In this document: positions 23,662-35,700 of the stretch, piece after piece
Position numbering within the stretch: position 1 is the stretch's first letter
How the letters are laid out: every line of letters starts with the position of its first letter
The notes under the pieces: generated by a model
What the model was told of the DNA's origin: nothing
Seen by the model: only the letters and a program-made list of their open reading frames with translations
The model's database searches: none
Made by a program: the position numbers and the translations under genes
Assembly: GCA_947172415.1 (NCBI GenBank)
Contig: OX359194.1
Location: 7,450,401 to 7,514,400, forward strand
Length of the DNA: 64,000 nt
From: Chondrosia reniformis
Lineage: Eukaryota; Porifera; Demospongiae; Chondrillida; Chondrillidae
Direction of reading: 5' to 3'

Positions 23662-26480
23662 ACTGTTTTACAAAATACACTTGCAAATTTAACTCACAAA
23701 ATATTTTGATTTCATCACTAGTATTACAAAATATAATATATTATCTTAAATTTTCAAAAGATGGTTTTAAACAGGGCTCGAATAACCTTCCAAACGGATC
23801 TCTTCGAAATGTGCGCGATAATTATAAGTTCGTAGACTTTTTGAATAAGCTTTCAATGCATTCTATGAGGTTATATTCTAGCTGAAGGTGGCTCAAGTGT
23901 ATGACCACGTGAAGGGACTTTCCCTTAGCTTGCACCAGGCCTTTTATTATTAGCTAAACAGTAGCTATATGATTAGTCTCAATTATACAATTAAAAACCA
24001 TCAAATATACTTTATGTGTATACAGAAAATTAAAGTGATGTACAAGTTAAAAAAATAATCAAAAAATTAAAGAGTTTACGAGTCACAAAAAGTCCTTTTG
24101 AAATGATCTGTACATTCAGAAACTTGCTGTACTTCTTTTCGCATCATCATAGATGACCCCAGGGCACACCGCGTGGAGGTAGAAGTACATCGTGCCCCAA
24201 AAGGCCTCCGGTTTCTCAACTCTGTTTGACACTTCCACTACTTGCGTCGTAAGAGAAGCTGCACGGGAACGGTCCGGCGTACCTGACCGACCTATGACCA
24301 GTTACTAGTCCTGCACTGCCTCACGCTACGGACAGAACAAGCCCGACCCTGGCGGACCACAAACTCCCACCAATGAGAATCATCATGTGCACACAACGCA
24401 GCTTGAGAGCACTGTACACAGACTTTAGCTCATTGGGATCGGCCAGGTTGCTTTAGAGTAGGGACCCATCGATGAACTACAAGAAAAGAATTAGAGAATA
24501 CATAATTACCAGTATAGGACATAAACATTGAGCACATACGCATGTAAAATTCCAAATGCAAATGCAAATGCTTCTAAACCAACCTGATGTGGCAGCCTAC
24601 AATAGCTTCCTGACCGACTACGTAGTGGCACTGGACCACACCAACACCTCCAGGTACGGGTCGTATAGCAAGAATCCGCAAGTGCCAATTTAACACACAA
24701 GCAGGATTAATAGTGAGATACATCTCCAGGCACTAACCCATAGGTAGAGAGACCACCCCACTATACGGACACCGATGACCCTTCGGATAGGCATGTACCA
24801 TTGCTCGTACTCCAAGAATGGTTTTCGCATCGATCCACACCAAAGTAGACCTCCAGAGTTGATAGCCCGGAGGCCAAAGACTGAAAATTTCCTCGACTAT
24901 TTATTAGAAATTGTCGGCGGGAAACATCGTGAACTTGGCGGAACCAAGATTTTGTTATTTTTTTTCAAAGTCATGTTCGAGAACAATGCCAGAACAATAG
25001 ACAATATGTAGTACATGACCCGACCTATTCAATATAATTTGTTATTGTTATTGAGTTCAAACTCGAAAACATGCATGGCTATTCAGCGAAACAAATCAAA
25101 ACACGGCAGAATAGAAGTTTTTCAATTATTCAAGCTGTTAATATCTCAATGAACTTCTAATTGTTTCAGCCGTAATCACTTAACATTTACACAATCTCTT
25201 GCAAGCACATGAATTGAGACATGTCAAGCTGTATGTTTCATGCACGCAACACAGATGTAGTTGATTATCATATCTATAAAGGTATTATTAAACGAAGAAA
25301 AGTTTTGTACTTCATGCTAATTTACTTTCGCATATCTTTATTATGTGAGCGTGCTAGTAAATTAAATTCAATGGCCGCTACATGCAGACTCGCGAGATAT
25401 ATACACTTCTATATATGAATCTCATAACTCTCTTGGTCAACTCAATTGTTCTATTGCTCAATCAATTAGTGAATTCAAAATGGCCGTGTTCTGAAGTTCA
25501 TGATCAATTGCGTAGCTTGAGAACTTTGACGCCCTAAACTACACTGATTTGTATGTTATCTTGTTTAGAGAATCAGAAAACTATGTAACCGCTTTAAGTG
25601 AAGTCTAGAATGTGTTTTTCTTTTAGTTATGTTATGATTGTCATTAAGATCATATGTCAGTTACCTAGCAACACGTCCAATTAATAAAGAAGAAGGACTG
25701 AGTGCTAGGGAATCAAAGTTATTGGCTTAACCTATTCAGGTGGTAAATATAGCAAAAGAAAGAAAATTTGCATGCTACTGAGTAAAACAACTTTAAAGGA
25801 CTGACAGATTTAGCATGTCTACTAGATTAAATTTGTCCAACAGGTAAACCTGATTTTGGGTCCATTCCATTTGGGAGTGTTTACAGTACTGGTCCATCTG
25901 TAATTTTAACTTGTCTAAGTGTGCTTACATTGCACATCTTGTTTGCTTCTGTATAGCCTACTTTTTATATATAAAAGTCTCCATAACAACCAGGTTCTGT
26001 TCCCTGGTAACCATTCAATGGAAATGATGTAATCAAACTTCACACGTTTAAGTCAAGTGGTATCTTCATCTAGTCAGCTGATTCCTATTGAGATCAGGCA
26101 AAGACGGATCGAGTACATGAAGAAACAAACATTAATTTGTTGTATGTATAGGTGATGTAATGTGTGTGCTATAATACTTGTTAATTTTAACAGGACCTAC
26201 AATATCTGTGACTATACACTATGTAGGCAGAGAATTAGTTTGTATATTAATTATCATTGATTTCCTGTCCAAAAGTTTCACTATAATAGCACATGACAGT
26301 GGTTGATGCAATAACACGTTTTGACAGGATTCGTGTCTGAGCATGCACAAATTGAACTTCTTTGGGGGTTACAATGCCTTCTTGTTATAAATTTAGAAAA
26401 CATGACATCAGTACAATTTACATAATTATTTTCTTCCTAGCAAGTATACAAGTGAAACTGTATAGGAATTGAATAGTTTG
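23662..26480. other. Gene-poor spacer between convergent genes
   Basis: This is the 3' side of both the multi-PDZ gene and the ankyrin/IQ gene. I find no supported coding exon. Positions 24120-25000 are clearly richer in G+C and CpG than their surroundings; this block is listed separately. 25020-26480 is AT-rich with no repeat, RNA gene or element that I recognise. Confidence 0.6.
24120..24960. other. Unexplained GC/CpG-rich block, possibly a spliced non-coding transcript
   Basis: The composition changes sharply to GC/CpG-rich sequence. No ORF above about 80 codons and no recognised protein is present. On the minus strand there is a good 3' splice site (pyrimidines then CTTGTAG near 24480) and a possible donor (GGTAATTATG near 24510), which would make a very short intron. 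Reading frames either side are not convincingly coding. I cannot assign a function. Confidence 0.3.
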
Positions 26481-29400
26481 TCACAAAAGTTCAGTTCTAT
26501 CTTTCAGTGAGTCAACATCAGCTCGTAGTCTAATAGTAGCAGACATTGTATCGTCCAGTTTATTCTTCAGCAATTCAATGTCAACATTTTCCTAAAAAAA
26601 CGAAATAGTATATCTTAAAATTCATACATACATGGATATGTAAGTACTACATAATATGTAACTACAGCACATACGTACGTACATAGCCATGTAATACGTA
26701 TGTGCAAGCACAGCAGTTAACCTAAGGCTTTGAACTAGCTGAATGTGGAGATTTACCTCGCCTTTGCTCAACCCTTTTTGTTTCTGTAAAATAGCACATG
26801 ATTCTACAAAGTCACTCTTCAATTTTTCCTGTTGCTTTTGAAGAAGGGCAACTGACTCAACTAGACTGTTGTATCCTTGCAGAGCAGCTTTATCCCGATC
26901 AACACTGTTGGCAGGTCCAGTCTTATCCCCAACTCTAGTACATGTACAAATATGTAGAGTAGAGGCAATACAACTGAAAGTGAGTACATATTGACTAACT
27001 TCCTGCCAGCAATGACCCTGTCCATTTGGTATCTTAAACCATTACTTTGTCCCCTGTTTCTTGAACAATCATTTGAATTTAGTATTTTAGCATCCTTTGA
27101 TCTTTGGACTGAGGATTCCTTTAAACACTTTCCTGGTGAGCCTGGATGTTTCTTGGAATGTGACCTTATCTTGATCTCTTTTGCTACCGGAGGAGGAAAC
27201 TGAAGGGTCACTTTTGAGTTTGCCTTAGGGTTCATTTCTGTTCCAAAGTTCACTTGTGAATTGGTTGGAGATACTAGATAAGATTTTCCAGATGGAAGAG
27301 CGGGTAGCTTTGTTGTACCAGGAACAGTGTCAAACTTCAGCTTGGGTGTAACTGTTTGAGGTACTCCTATCTGTGACAAGGTAGCTAACGTTTGCCTCAT
27401 TGCATCAATATCGTCATCGCATGTCTTGGCACTATTGACCAGAGCTTTCACTGCTGCCTTCTCTGTTTGCTTGTGTGGCTTTCTACAAATAGATAACAAA
27501 TCACACAATCATTAGGTCCTGCCCGGCATGGCTCAATAATTGCTTTCAAGAAATTAAAATTTCAAGATATATCATAATCTAGAGCTACGTAGTTATAAAT
27601 GTGAAATAATTCTCTAAACAAGCCAACAATATTAATTGCCTGTTCAGCAATACAAGACAAAAATATCTTTTATTTTGTAAAACTGACATTTAGTAGCTAA
27701 TATGGAAATCATTGTACATACTGTATAGAGTAGATAAAAAACAAACTTCTTTGTATTCAATTTCAAAGCCATTAAAATGTTGATATCTTCGGGTTTGGCT
27801 ACTGGCTGCTTTCTACTGTTGCCACAGTCAGGAAATGGAGGGCTGATTGGTGTCAGCAGGTGTCTTGCTGATCTGAGATCATCGGAACACACAGGTCCAT
27901 CATTATACTGTGTGCATGTGGTCAAATAAAAATGATGGTTTGGAGTTCGCCTACCGGTAGGTGCATGTAAAATGGAAAGTGCATGTGTGTGAAGGTGCAT
28001 GTATGTTAATAGTCTCACACAAAGGAAGCCTTCTTTGGTATATTTATATTTGAAGATTGTGTTTCGAGATCTCTCAGAATACTAGAATACATATCTTTTT
28101 CTCTAAACAAGTATATAACAGCAATATTATGTACATATATGATACTGTACATGCTATATGTGAAACACATATCAGTGAATGTAAACATATTTCTTACTAT
28201 ACCGTGACCTGCACATATAAATGTACAGCCCTTAATAAATACTTGTACATACATGTATGTGGAGTACCTCCGTATCCTAGATATTAGGCTTGCTGCTTTG
28301 GCTTCATAACGTCGCTTATTAGCAATGTACTTCTTCCAGTGTTGCTGAATGACTCCAGCTGCCCATTCCATGCGTCTCTTCCTTGCACATCTCACAGTGG
28401 CAGCTCTCTTTCTCTGGACTACTTGCTGGGCTGTGATGGCCAGGGTGTCAACTGCCCAACTCTTTGCTATCTTCCCAAGCCTCTGTGTAACAATACAGTA
28501 CAACATGCGTACATACGTACTTAGCATATTCTTATCCAGTTCAGCTACATTCAATAATGAATAGTACATGTACGTATGTATTATGTTTAGTTATCCACCT
28601 AAAAGGCTTTAATAGACAGCTATATTACCTTGTGCCTGTGGAATCTCCACACCGCCTGAATGAGACAGGCAGCTCTGTGATGCCTTCCATTGCTGGTGCA
28701 GGCACCACTCTTAATCAGCAGATCAGCTATCTCAGTATATCCTTCCTTCAATGCTACATCTAGGACAGTGCACCTACAAAGGCCACAGATATCATACATC
28801 AATATATACGTACGTACATACATACACATGTACATATGTACAGTACATAGAATATTATTTAAGCACTGCACAAAGGATACTGTATATATCTGATGCATCA
28901 CTTTGTCAAAATGTTAGTTAACATAAGCCCTCTAACTGAATATACAGAGATTATATACCTCTCCTCTCCTCCTATTGAATTCACTTTGGAATTCTGTTTC
29001 ACCAGATACTCAACACATGAGTGGTGCTGGCCCATCACAGCCAAACGTAACGGTGTAGCGTTGTCATGGAGACGCTTTGTATGTATACTATACTGACAGG
29101 CTTTAAGCAGCAGTTTGAGACACTCTAAATTCCCGCAGCTTGCAGCCACATGAATTGGCCTACAACATATAGACAATCACTGGAGCACTAAACATGAGAT
29201 CAATAATACTGTACCATTGGGCAGTGGTGTCTAACAGAGCAAAGATACAGAGGGCGCCTCCTAGTAGCAGCCTGTGGATCACAAGGGGGTGGCCTTGTGC
29301 GGCCGCCAGATGAAGGCTGCTCTCTCCGTATGCATTGAGTGCATTGATGCAGGCTCCAGCTCCCAGTAGCACAGCCACACTATCTACACACCCAGAGTTG

Positions 29401-32400
29401 CTGGCGTGATGGAGAGCCGTGTTTCCATCTGAATCTTCTCCATTAACCTGAAACATTACATTACAACAGTGATACATGAATTATACCTTCTCATTCAAAT
29501 ACTGACAAACTACGTATACACACTTACATAGAAAAGAGACCAGTGTGCAACATGCAAATACGTACAGATACGCAGTTACATACGTACATATACTGTATAT
29601 ACGTATATAATATGTTCTAGTAGTTTTGATTGCATCAATAGATTGTTCACAAAACATTTCTACCCACATTTGCTCCATTGCTTAGCAAGAGCTCTATTAT
29701 TTCAGCTGATTTGATTCGTGCTGCTACGTGCAGTGGTTGACATGGTAGCACCTTCTTATCTGTGGCAGAACACAACTGTTTCCTTTCAGAGACATGCACA
29801 TTGACAGCTGCTCCCTTCTCAATCAACAAGGCAGACATGCTAGTCTTGCATCCAGCAACTGCCCACACCAGACAGTTACTGTAACCACGAGCAAAACCAT
29901 TTGGATCAGCCTCCTGCATGGAATAAGTAGGTGGAGATAAGCTTGCTAAAATTCAAATGTGTAAAACATACTTGTTACAGTACCACAACCATGCATGCAT
30001 ATACACAATATAGTCATATCCATACACAGTGGTGTACATAGACCTGTCTAGATCATAGATATGTACACATGTAGCAGACCTATGGTTTATACGTAAAGTG
30101 TACTCTTTGTGTATGTATATCTGTACCTTTTCTAGTAGTATCAAAGCTACATCTTTCAAGCCAAGGATGGCAGCAAGGTGGAGTGGTGTAGCTCCTCCCA
30201 CATCAGAATCATTTATCCACACTGAGGTATGTTGTTGAGACAAGAAGAGTCTGACACAAGACTCCTACACACGTACACAACAAAATATCATTCAATAAAT
30301 TACTATCCTGGCATCCAACTACATTGTAATGACTACATAGAGAAGATGCAATGCTTGAGGTGATTTGTTGGTCACCCATCCGTCATTTGGTTACCTCAGT
30401 AGAGAGCACTGCACAATGAAGTGGATTCAGACCTCTAATGTTGGATACATCAGTAAATGAACCTTTCTTAATCAGCAACTTGCAAATTTCCGTAGCACCC
30501 TAAGCCAAATTACTCATACTTTCACATTACATGCACTGCTACAAGTTTATGTGGTACTGTGTGGGTGGGTGTACGCACCTCTAGAGCAGCAAAGAGAAGT
30601 GGAGTCATTCCGTGAGGTCCTCGATAGTTTACAAATGAAGGATCATATGCAATCAAGGCCTTGATCATCTTCAAACAAGTTCCCTTAGAAAGGAAGTGAC
30701 AGAAACAACTACGTATCTAGCTGTTGATAAGCATACTCATTGTGTAGGACTTTGTAGAATATGTAAGAGACTTCATTTGTGCATCTCCACTCACTGGGTG
30801 AGTTGCTTCTCCATATATAGCATAAAAAATGGCTGTATATCCTTCAGCATCCTTCAAAGTCATGTCTACCTTTTGGCGCAACAGAACCTTCAGCTTGCTC
30901 ATATCTCCCCTCAGTACCACTGCCATCAGAGGGGGACACATTGTGTGGCCATCTATATAGTTGATTTGCAACTTGCCCATTCTCTATATACATAGTATGA
31001 TATGTACATACGTACATCACTATTATACATACGTACATATGTATGTATGTACTTACGTTTTGAATAAGCCCACTTAGAATATCTTTAGAAGAGAACAAAG
31101 ATGCTAGGGTGATAGGATTCAAGTTCTAAAGAGAGTAAGATAGGAAGAGGGGTGGAGGGGAGGATGAGCGGAGGAGGGGAGGATGAGGGGAGGAGGGGAG
31201 GATGAGGGGAGGAGGGGAGGATGAGCGGAGGAGGGGAGGATGAGGGGAGGAGGGGAGGATGAGCGGAGGAGGGGAGGATGAGGGGAGGAGGGGAGGATGA
31301 GGGGAGGAGGGGAGGATGAGCGGAGGAGGGGAGGATGAGCGGAGGAGGGGAGGATGAGGGGAGGAGGGGAGGATGAGGGGAGGAGGGGAGGATGAGGGGA
31401 GGAGGGGAAGGGAGGTTGAGGTTAGGATGATGTAATGAGTTACCCAGTTATTACCTTATTAGGTAGTAAAGCAACATTCTTAATCAAGACTTTAACCATT
31501 TTCTCTCTTCTTGTAAGAGCTGCTAACTGAATGGCACTGTACACTGAGTAACAGCAAAACAAAGGAAAGTACACAAAACAATTAAAGCATCAGAGAGACT
31601 TACTAGTCCCATTATTAGAGAAATTAGGATCTGCTTTTCTTCGGAGGAGGTATTCGGCCATTTTAACATCATCCAGCAGAACAGCCAGCCCAAGTGGACT
31701 GATGGTACAGTTGCACTTGTGTTCTGGTCTTTCGATCTCAATACAGTCATCCACAGCATCATCTGACTTCAGATATTCCTCCAGAATGTGGACCAGACCA
31801 AACACACAGCACATGAAGTAAGCTCCCTTAATATCCTACATAAACATACACTGGTACAGTCTATGCAGCACGAGAAAAAAGATGAACTATTTCCTTGATA
31901 AGCAGTTTATAATAAGACACACACATCCCACAGTTACTAATAGAAGGTATATACGTATGATAATATGGCAGCACAAACACACTCACACATCGAGGCAAAG
32001 TTGTGCAATAACTCTCATAGATGCTGGGCAGGTCCTCCATAGATTTCCCCTACAAGTACAGATCATGTCACGTTTGCATTATCTGTGTTTCACTCGGTTA
32101 AACTATAGCTCCAAAACCACATCACTCTAACCTGTAAGTGAACCTGTAACTGACTCATACGGGCTTTTAGGAGCTGTCCTAGTTCCAACAAAACTGAGTC
32201 AATTGGAGGATCATCTTTACCACACATCATCTCCAAAAGTACAGCACTGCAAGGCCAAACTGCCCTAAGGACCCCCAGGTATCGACAGTCACCCGCCTAC
32301 ACAATTGCAACAGAACATATAGCAAGAGCATATAAATACTATAGATGAAACAATAAGTCATAACATGTGTACGTTCTGAACAATGAACACTACATTACCC

Positions 32401-32707
32401 GCACACTAACATTGTTTATAGCATCGATAACGCAGTCTGTACTCATTTTTAATCCACTAGTTTGTCTAGAGGTCTTGTTTTCCACCAGAAGCTGCAGTTT
32501 ATCGGAGAAAGTTGCAGAAACGTTTCGCGTGTCCAAAATGTTAGCTGTTTCAAACAATTGCAGATTTCTTAACCCAAACCAAGAAAACCAGGTATTCCAC
32601 ACCTCCCCGTGGCCTCTTAATTCTTCTATTTTGGCACAAATTTCGGTAATGTTATTGTCAGCCATCTTTACCGTTGCCATAGCCACTCTGGTAGCAGTCT
32701 GGCGCAT
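26481..32707 (-). CDS. Ankyrin-repeat and IQ-motif protein (about 1172 residues)
   Basis: The minus-strand gene has 20 exons, from 32707-32399 through 32296-32132, 32049-31987, 31835-31604, 31543-31455, 31125-31057, 30983-30795, 30683-30579, 30499-30395, 30264-30127, 29913-29668, 29447-29215, 29159-28959, 28773-28629, 28482-28268, 28102-28021, 27907-27747, 27482-27000 and 26934-26757 to 26591-26481. All join in frame. The N-terminal 150 residues are unrecognised. The middle is a long run of ankyrin repeats (GATPLHLAAILG, GNTALHHASNSG, ESSLHLAAAQGH). Two or three IQ-like calmodulin-binding motifs follow (AACLIQAVWRFHRHK, GVIQQHWKKYIANKRR). The tail is low-complexity, then coiled coil (LLQKQQEKLK). 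Ankyrin array plus IQ motifs recalls inversin or IQANK1, but I do not see the inversin signature sequences. Alternative starts lie at 32680 and 32665. It shares a very short divergent promoter with ORC1. Confidence 0.85.
31140..31412. repeat. Purine-only minisatellite (about 19-20 bp unit) filling an intron
   Basis: Tandem units of GAGGAGGGGAGGATGAG type, almost all purine on the + strand, lie in the 31126-31454 intron of the ankyrin/IQ gene. Read in the direction of transcription it is a pyrimidine tract of about 270 nt. That tract runs almost to the 3' splice site at 31126. Confidence 0.95.
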
Positions 32708-32734
32708 ATGATTCCATCTTTGGCGCGCAGACCG
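32708..32734. promoter_or_regulatory. Very short divergent (bidirectional) promoter region
   Basis: Only 27 bp separate the proposed ATG of the ankyrin/IQ gene (minus, 32707) from that of ORC1 (plus, 32735). The stretch includes TTTGGCGCGCAG, with a GGCGC core that loosely resembles E2F-type sites (TTTSGCGC), which would suit a replication gene. The 5' UTRs must overlap or start inside the opposite coding exon, unless one of the proposed starts is wrong. Confidence 0.5.
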
Positions 32735-35700
32735 ATGGAGGAAAGAGTAGGAAAGATTACAGAAGGGTAAGTTTGTATTTCTAATGCACAGAGAATAGTA
32801 ACATGAAACTGTCCAAACAACCAAATATACCACGATTTATGGTTGCTTTCCTGTGGATGATCTAGACGTGACTCGTATGCCTTAATTATTTAAAACGTTT
32901 AGGAATTGAGATGACGTTAATATTTTAAGTATATCCCTGGGAATCTAATCAGTGTAATCATATGACTAAAGTCTTCCTTACATTTATGTAGCGACTTTGT
33001 GACTGTAAGTTGCAGGCTTCCGAAGAGGCCGATGGAGGCGAATGGAATTGCGCTTGTCAGAAAGGTCAACAAATACACTTCTACTGTCAAAGTACAGTGG
33101 CTTTGTAGTCGAGTCAGCCTGATTAGGGAACAGAGGAAAGTAAAGAGTGCACAATTGGAGGAAATAGACTTTCTCAAAGGAGAACTATTCCTCAGTCATC
33201 TTCAGACTTCTATTGAATTGGGAGAAATTTGTAAAAGAGTTGATCCCATTTCACACCTCTGCGCTTCCTGTGCTGCTGCAAAAGCTTCTGAAAGAGGAGG
33301 GACCGGGAAGGCTTTAAATTTCTATCGTTTCACATTCAAGAGGCAGCCCACAGGAAATCTGCTACTGAGTGGGGGCACCTGTGTTATCTGTCAGACCTCC
33401 ATCACCTTGCCAGCCCCTTGTGGTGCCAAGAAGGCCGGGGAGGATCTGGTCTCAAAGACACCACATCCTGAGACAAGAAAGTCCCAACCTACCAGAAGAT
33501 GCAACACAATAGGAAAGGGTTATCCACTGAGGTCTGGTCAAACCCCTGCTACAGGCAAGGCGGCCCAAGACGTCACCCCATTGGCCAAGAGGAAGAAGAG
33601 GGTCCATAAAGCTCTCTCAGAAATTTCAAATGAAATGACACCTTTTAAAATGACCAAGAAAACTGCTACAAAGCCCCCTCTAGTGAGAAGGCTAAAGTTG
33701 GATGACTGTAGTGATATTGACGATTTCGACATAGATCCTCAACCAAGTCCCAGTGAAGTGAGTTCAGATTCAGATGATCCGGCCTATGAATCATCTAGCT
33801 CCTCAGAAGACTCTGATTGTAAAGACCTTCCCCCTAAAGCCCTAAATCCTTCCCCGTCACCTGCTAAAAGGATAACCAGAAGTTCAAAGAAAACATCTAT
33901 AACTGAAAAAGAAAGAAAAAATAAGTTGGTCAAAAGCTCTTCTACCAAAAGCAATGTCTCTGATGTCAAGAAGGTGAAGAAAATTTCCACTAAGAAGTCG
34001 CAGAAGACATCTTTGGCAAGAAAGTTGAAATTGGGCCACCTTAGTGATATTGATGATTTCGATATAGATCCTCAACCAAAGCCCAGTGAAGTGAGTTCAG
34101 ATTCAGATGATCCGGCCTATGAATCACCTAGCTCCTCAGAAGACTCTGATTGTGAAGACCTTCCCCCTAAAGCCTTAAATCCTTCCCCGTCACCTGCTAA
34201 AAGGATAACCAGAAGTTCAAAGAAAACACCTTTGCCTGGAAAAAAGCTAATTAAGAGCTCTTCTGCTAAAGGCAATGAAGGTAGCCTCTCTGTTATCAAG
34301 AAGGCAAAGAAAAATTACACTAAGAGGCATTCTTTTGTCAAGTCAAAGAAGACACCGGCTACATCTGGGAAGGTCAGATTAAGAAGGGACTTTTCTTTCA
34401 GTCTCCCCAAGCGGACCATTTCTACATCTGATCTGCCCACCAGTCCCTACCAGCTAGCTCAGGAGAAGTGAGTTATTTTAGGAATGCAGCTTAATAGAGG
34501 TCTACTGGTACGTATGTGCTCACTTGTTGAATGTTACAGGTTACATGTCTCTGCTGTTCCTGATGCCCTGCCATGCAGAGAAGAACAGTTTGCCCAAATC
34601 TACAGTTTTGTTGAAAAGAGTCTAAGACAACACAAGGGAGGGTTAGTTAAGTACAGGGGGAGGGTTAGTTAAGCACAGGGGAGGGTTAGTTAAGCACAGG
34701 GGAGGGTTAGTTAAGCACAAGGGAGGGTTAGTTAAGCACAAGGGAGGGTTAGTTAAGCACAGGGGGGGTTAGTTAAGCACAGGGGAGGGTTAGTTAAGCA
34801 CAGGGGAGGGTTAGTTAAGCACAGGGGAGGGTTAGTTAAGCACAAGGGAGGGTTAGTTAAGCACAGGGGGGGTTGGTTAAGCACAGGGGAGGGTTAGTTA
34901 AGCAGAATAGGTTACCCTTTGCCTCTACTGTAGTTGTTTGTACATTTCTGGAGTTCCGGGGACTGGTAAGACGGCCACAGTTCATGAGGTCATACACAGT
35001 TTGGAGGAAGGTGTAGATGAGGGCATTGTACCGAGCTTCAAGTTTGTGGAGATAAATGGGATGAGACTAGTGGATCCATACCAGTGCTATTCCAATATTT
35101 GGAAGGTTAGTTATTGCATACGTACACTACGTAACTTGTATTTGCTAAGCAGTCCTTCACTTTCAATATATGTACGTACTAGTAAAATAAGTTAATGTTA
35201 CATTTTTAAATTACTTAATTTTATACCTTTCCTGAAGGTTTATTTCAATTATTTTATGTTGCTAATAAGACTGTAAACCACGTACATACATGTTTATTGA
35301 TGCCTTATTTTGTAGCAACTGAGTGGAGAAAGTACATCAGCAACTCATGCCTCCAGTCAGCTAGACAAGTATTTTAGCTCAGGACGGAAATCAAAAGATT
35401 TAGTGGTTCTTCTAGCAGATGAGGTACGTATTGTATAGCGGGAAATTTTTAAGGGGAATAATTTTGAGGATTCTGTTCAAATTACAAGTTTTATACGTAT
35501 TCTTTACTGTACACTTTACAGCTGGATCTCTTGTGTACAAAGAAGCAGACTGTGCTGTACAACCTATTTGATTGGCCACAAAGAGACAAATCAGGTTTGG
35601 TGGTGCTGGCAGTGGCCAATACAATGGATCTACCTGAGAGAGTCATGATTAATCGAGTCAACAGTCGATTGGTCAGTTTGAGAATATTTGAAATGTCTGC

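Noticed and set aside
24060-24130. Box C/D snoRNA on the minus strand (ATGATGA ... CTGA)
   Set aside because: The boxes are only about 30 nt apart, without a terminal stem or D'/C' boxes.
24775-25011. 78-codon plus-strand ORF and 64-codon minus-strand ORF (24506-24700) in the GC-rich block
   Set aside because: There is no recognisable domain, no consistent splice context, and both overlap simple sequence. Kept only as an unexplained block.
26991-27203. Plus-strand ORFs antisense to ankyrin/IQ exons (also 28339-28524, 32367-32711)
   Set aside because: They are shadows of minus-strand exons that join in frame with good splice sites.
34641-34900. Interstitial telomere repeat
   Set aside because: The unit contains GGGTTAG once per 21 bp, but the rest of the unit is the ORC1 exon-intron junction, not TTAGGG arrays.
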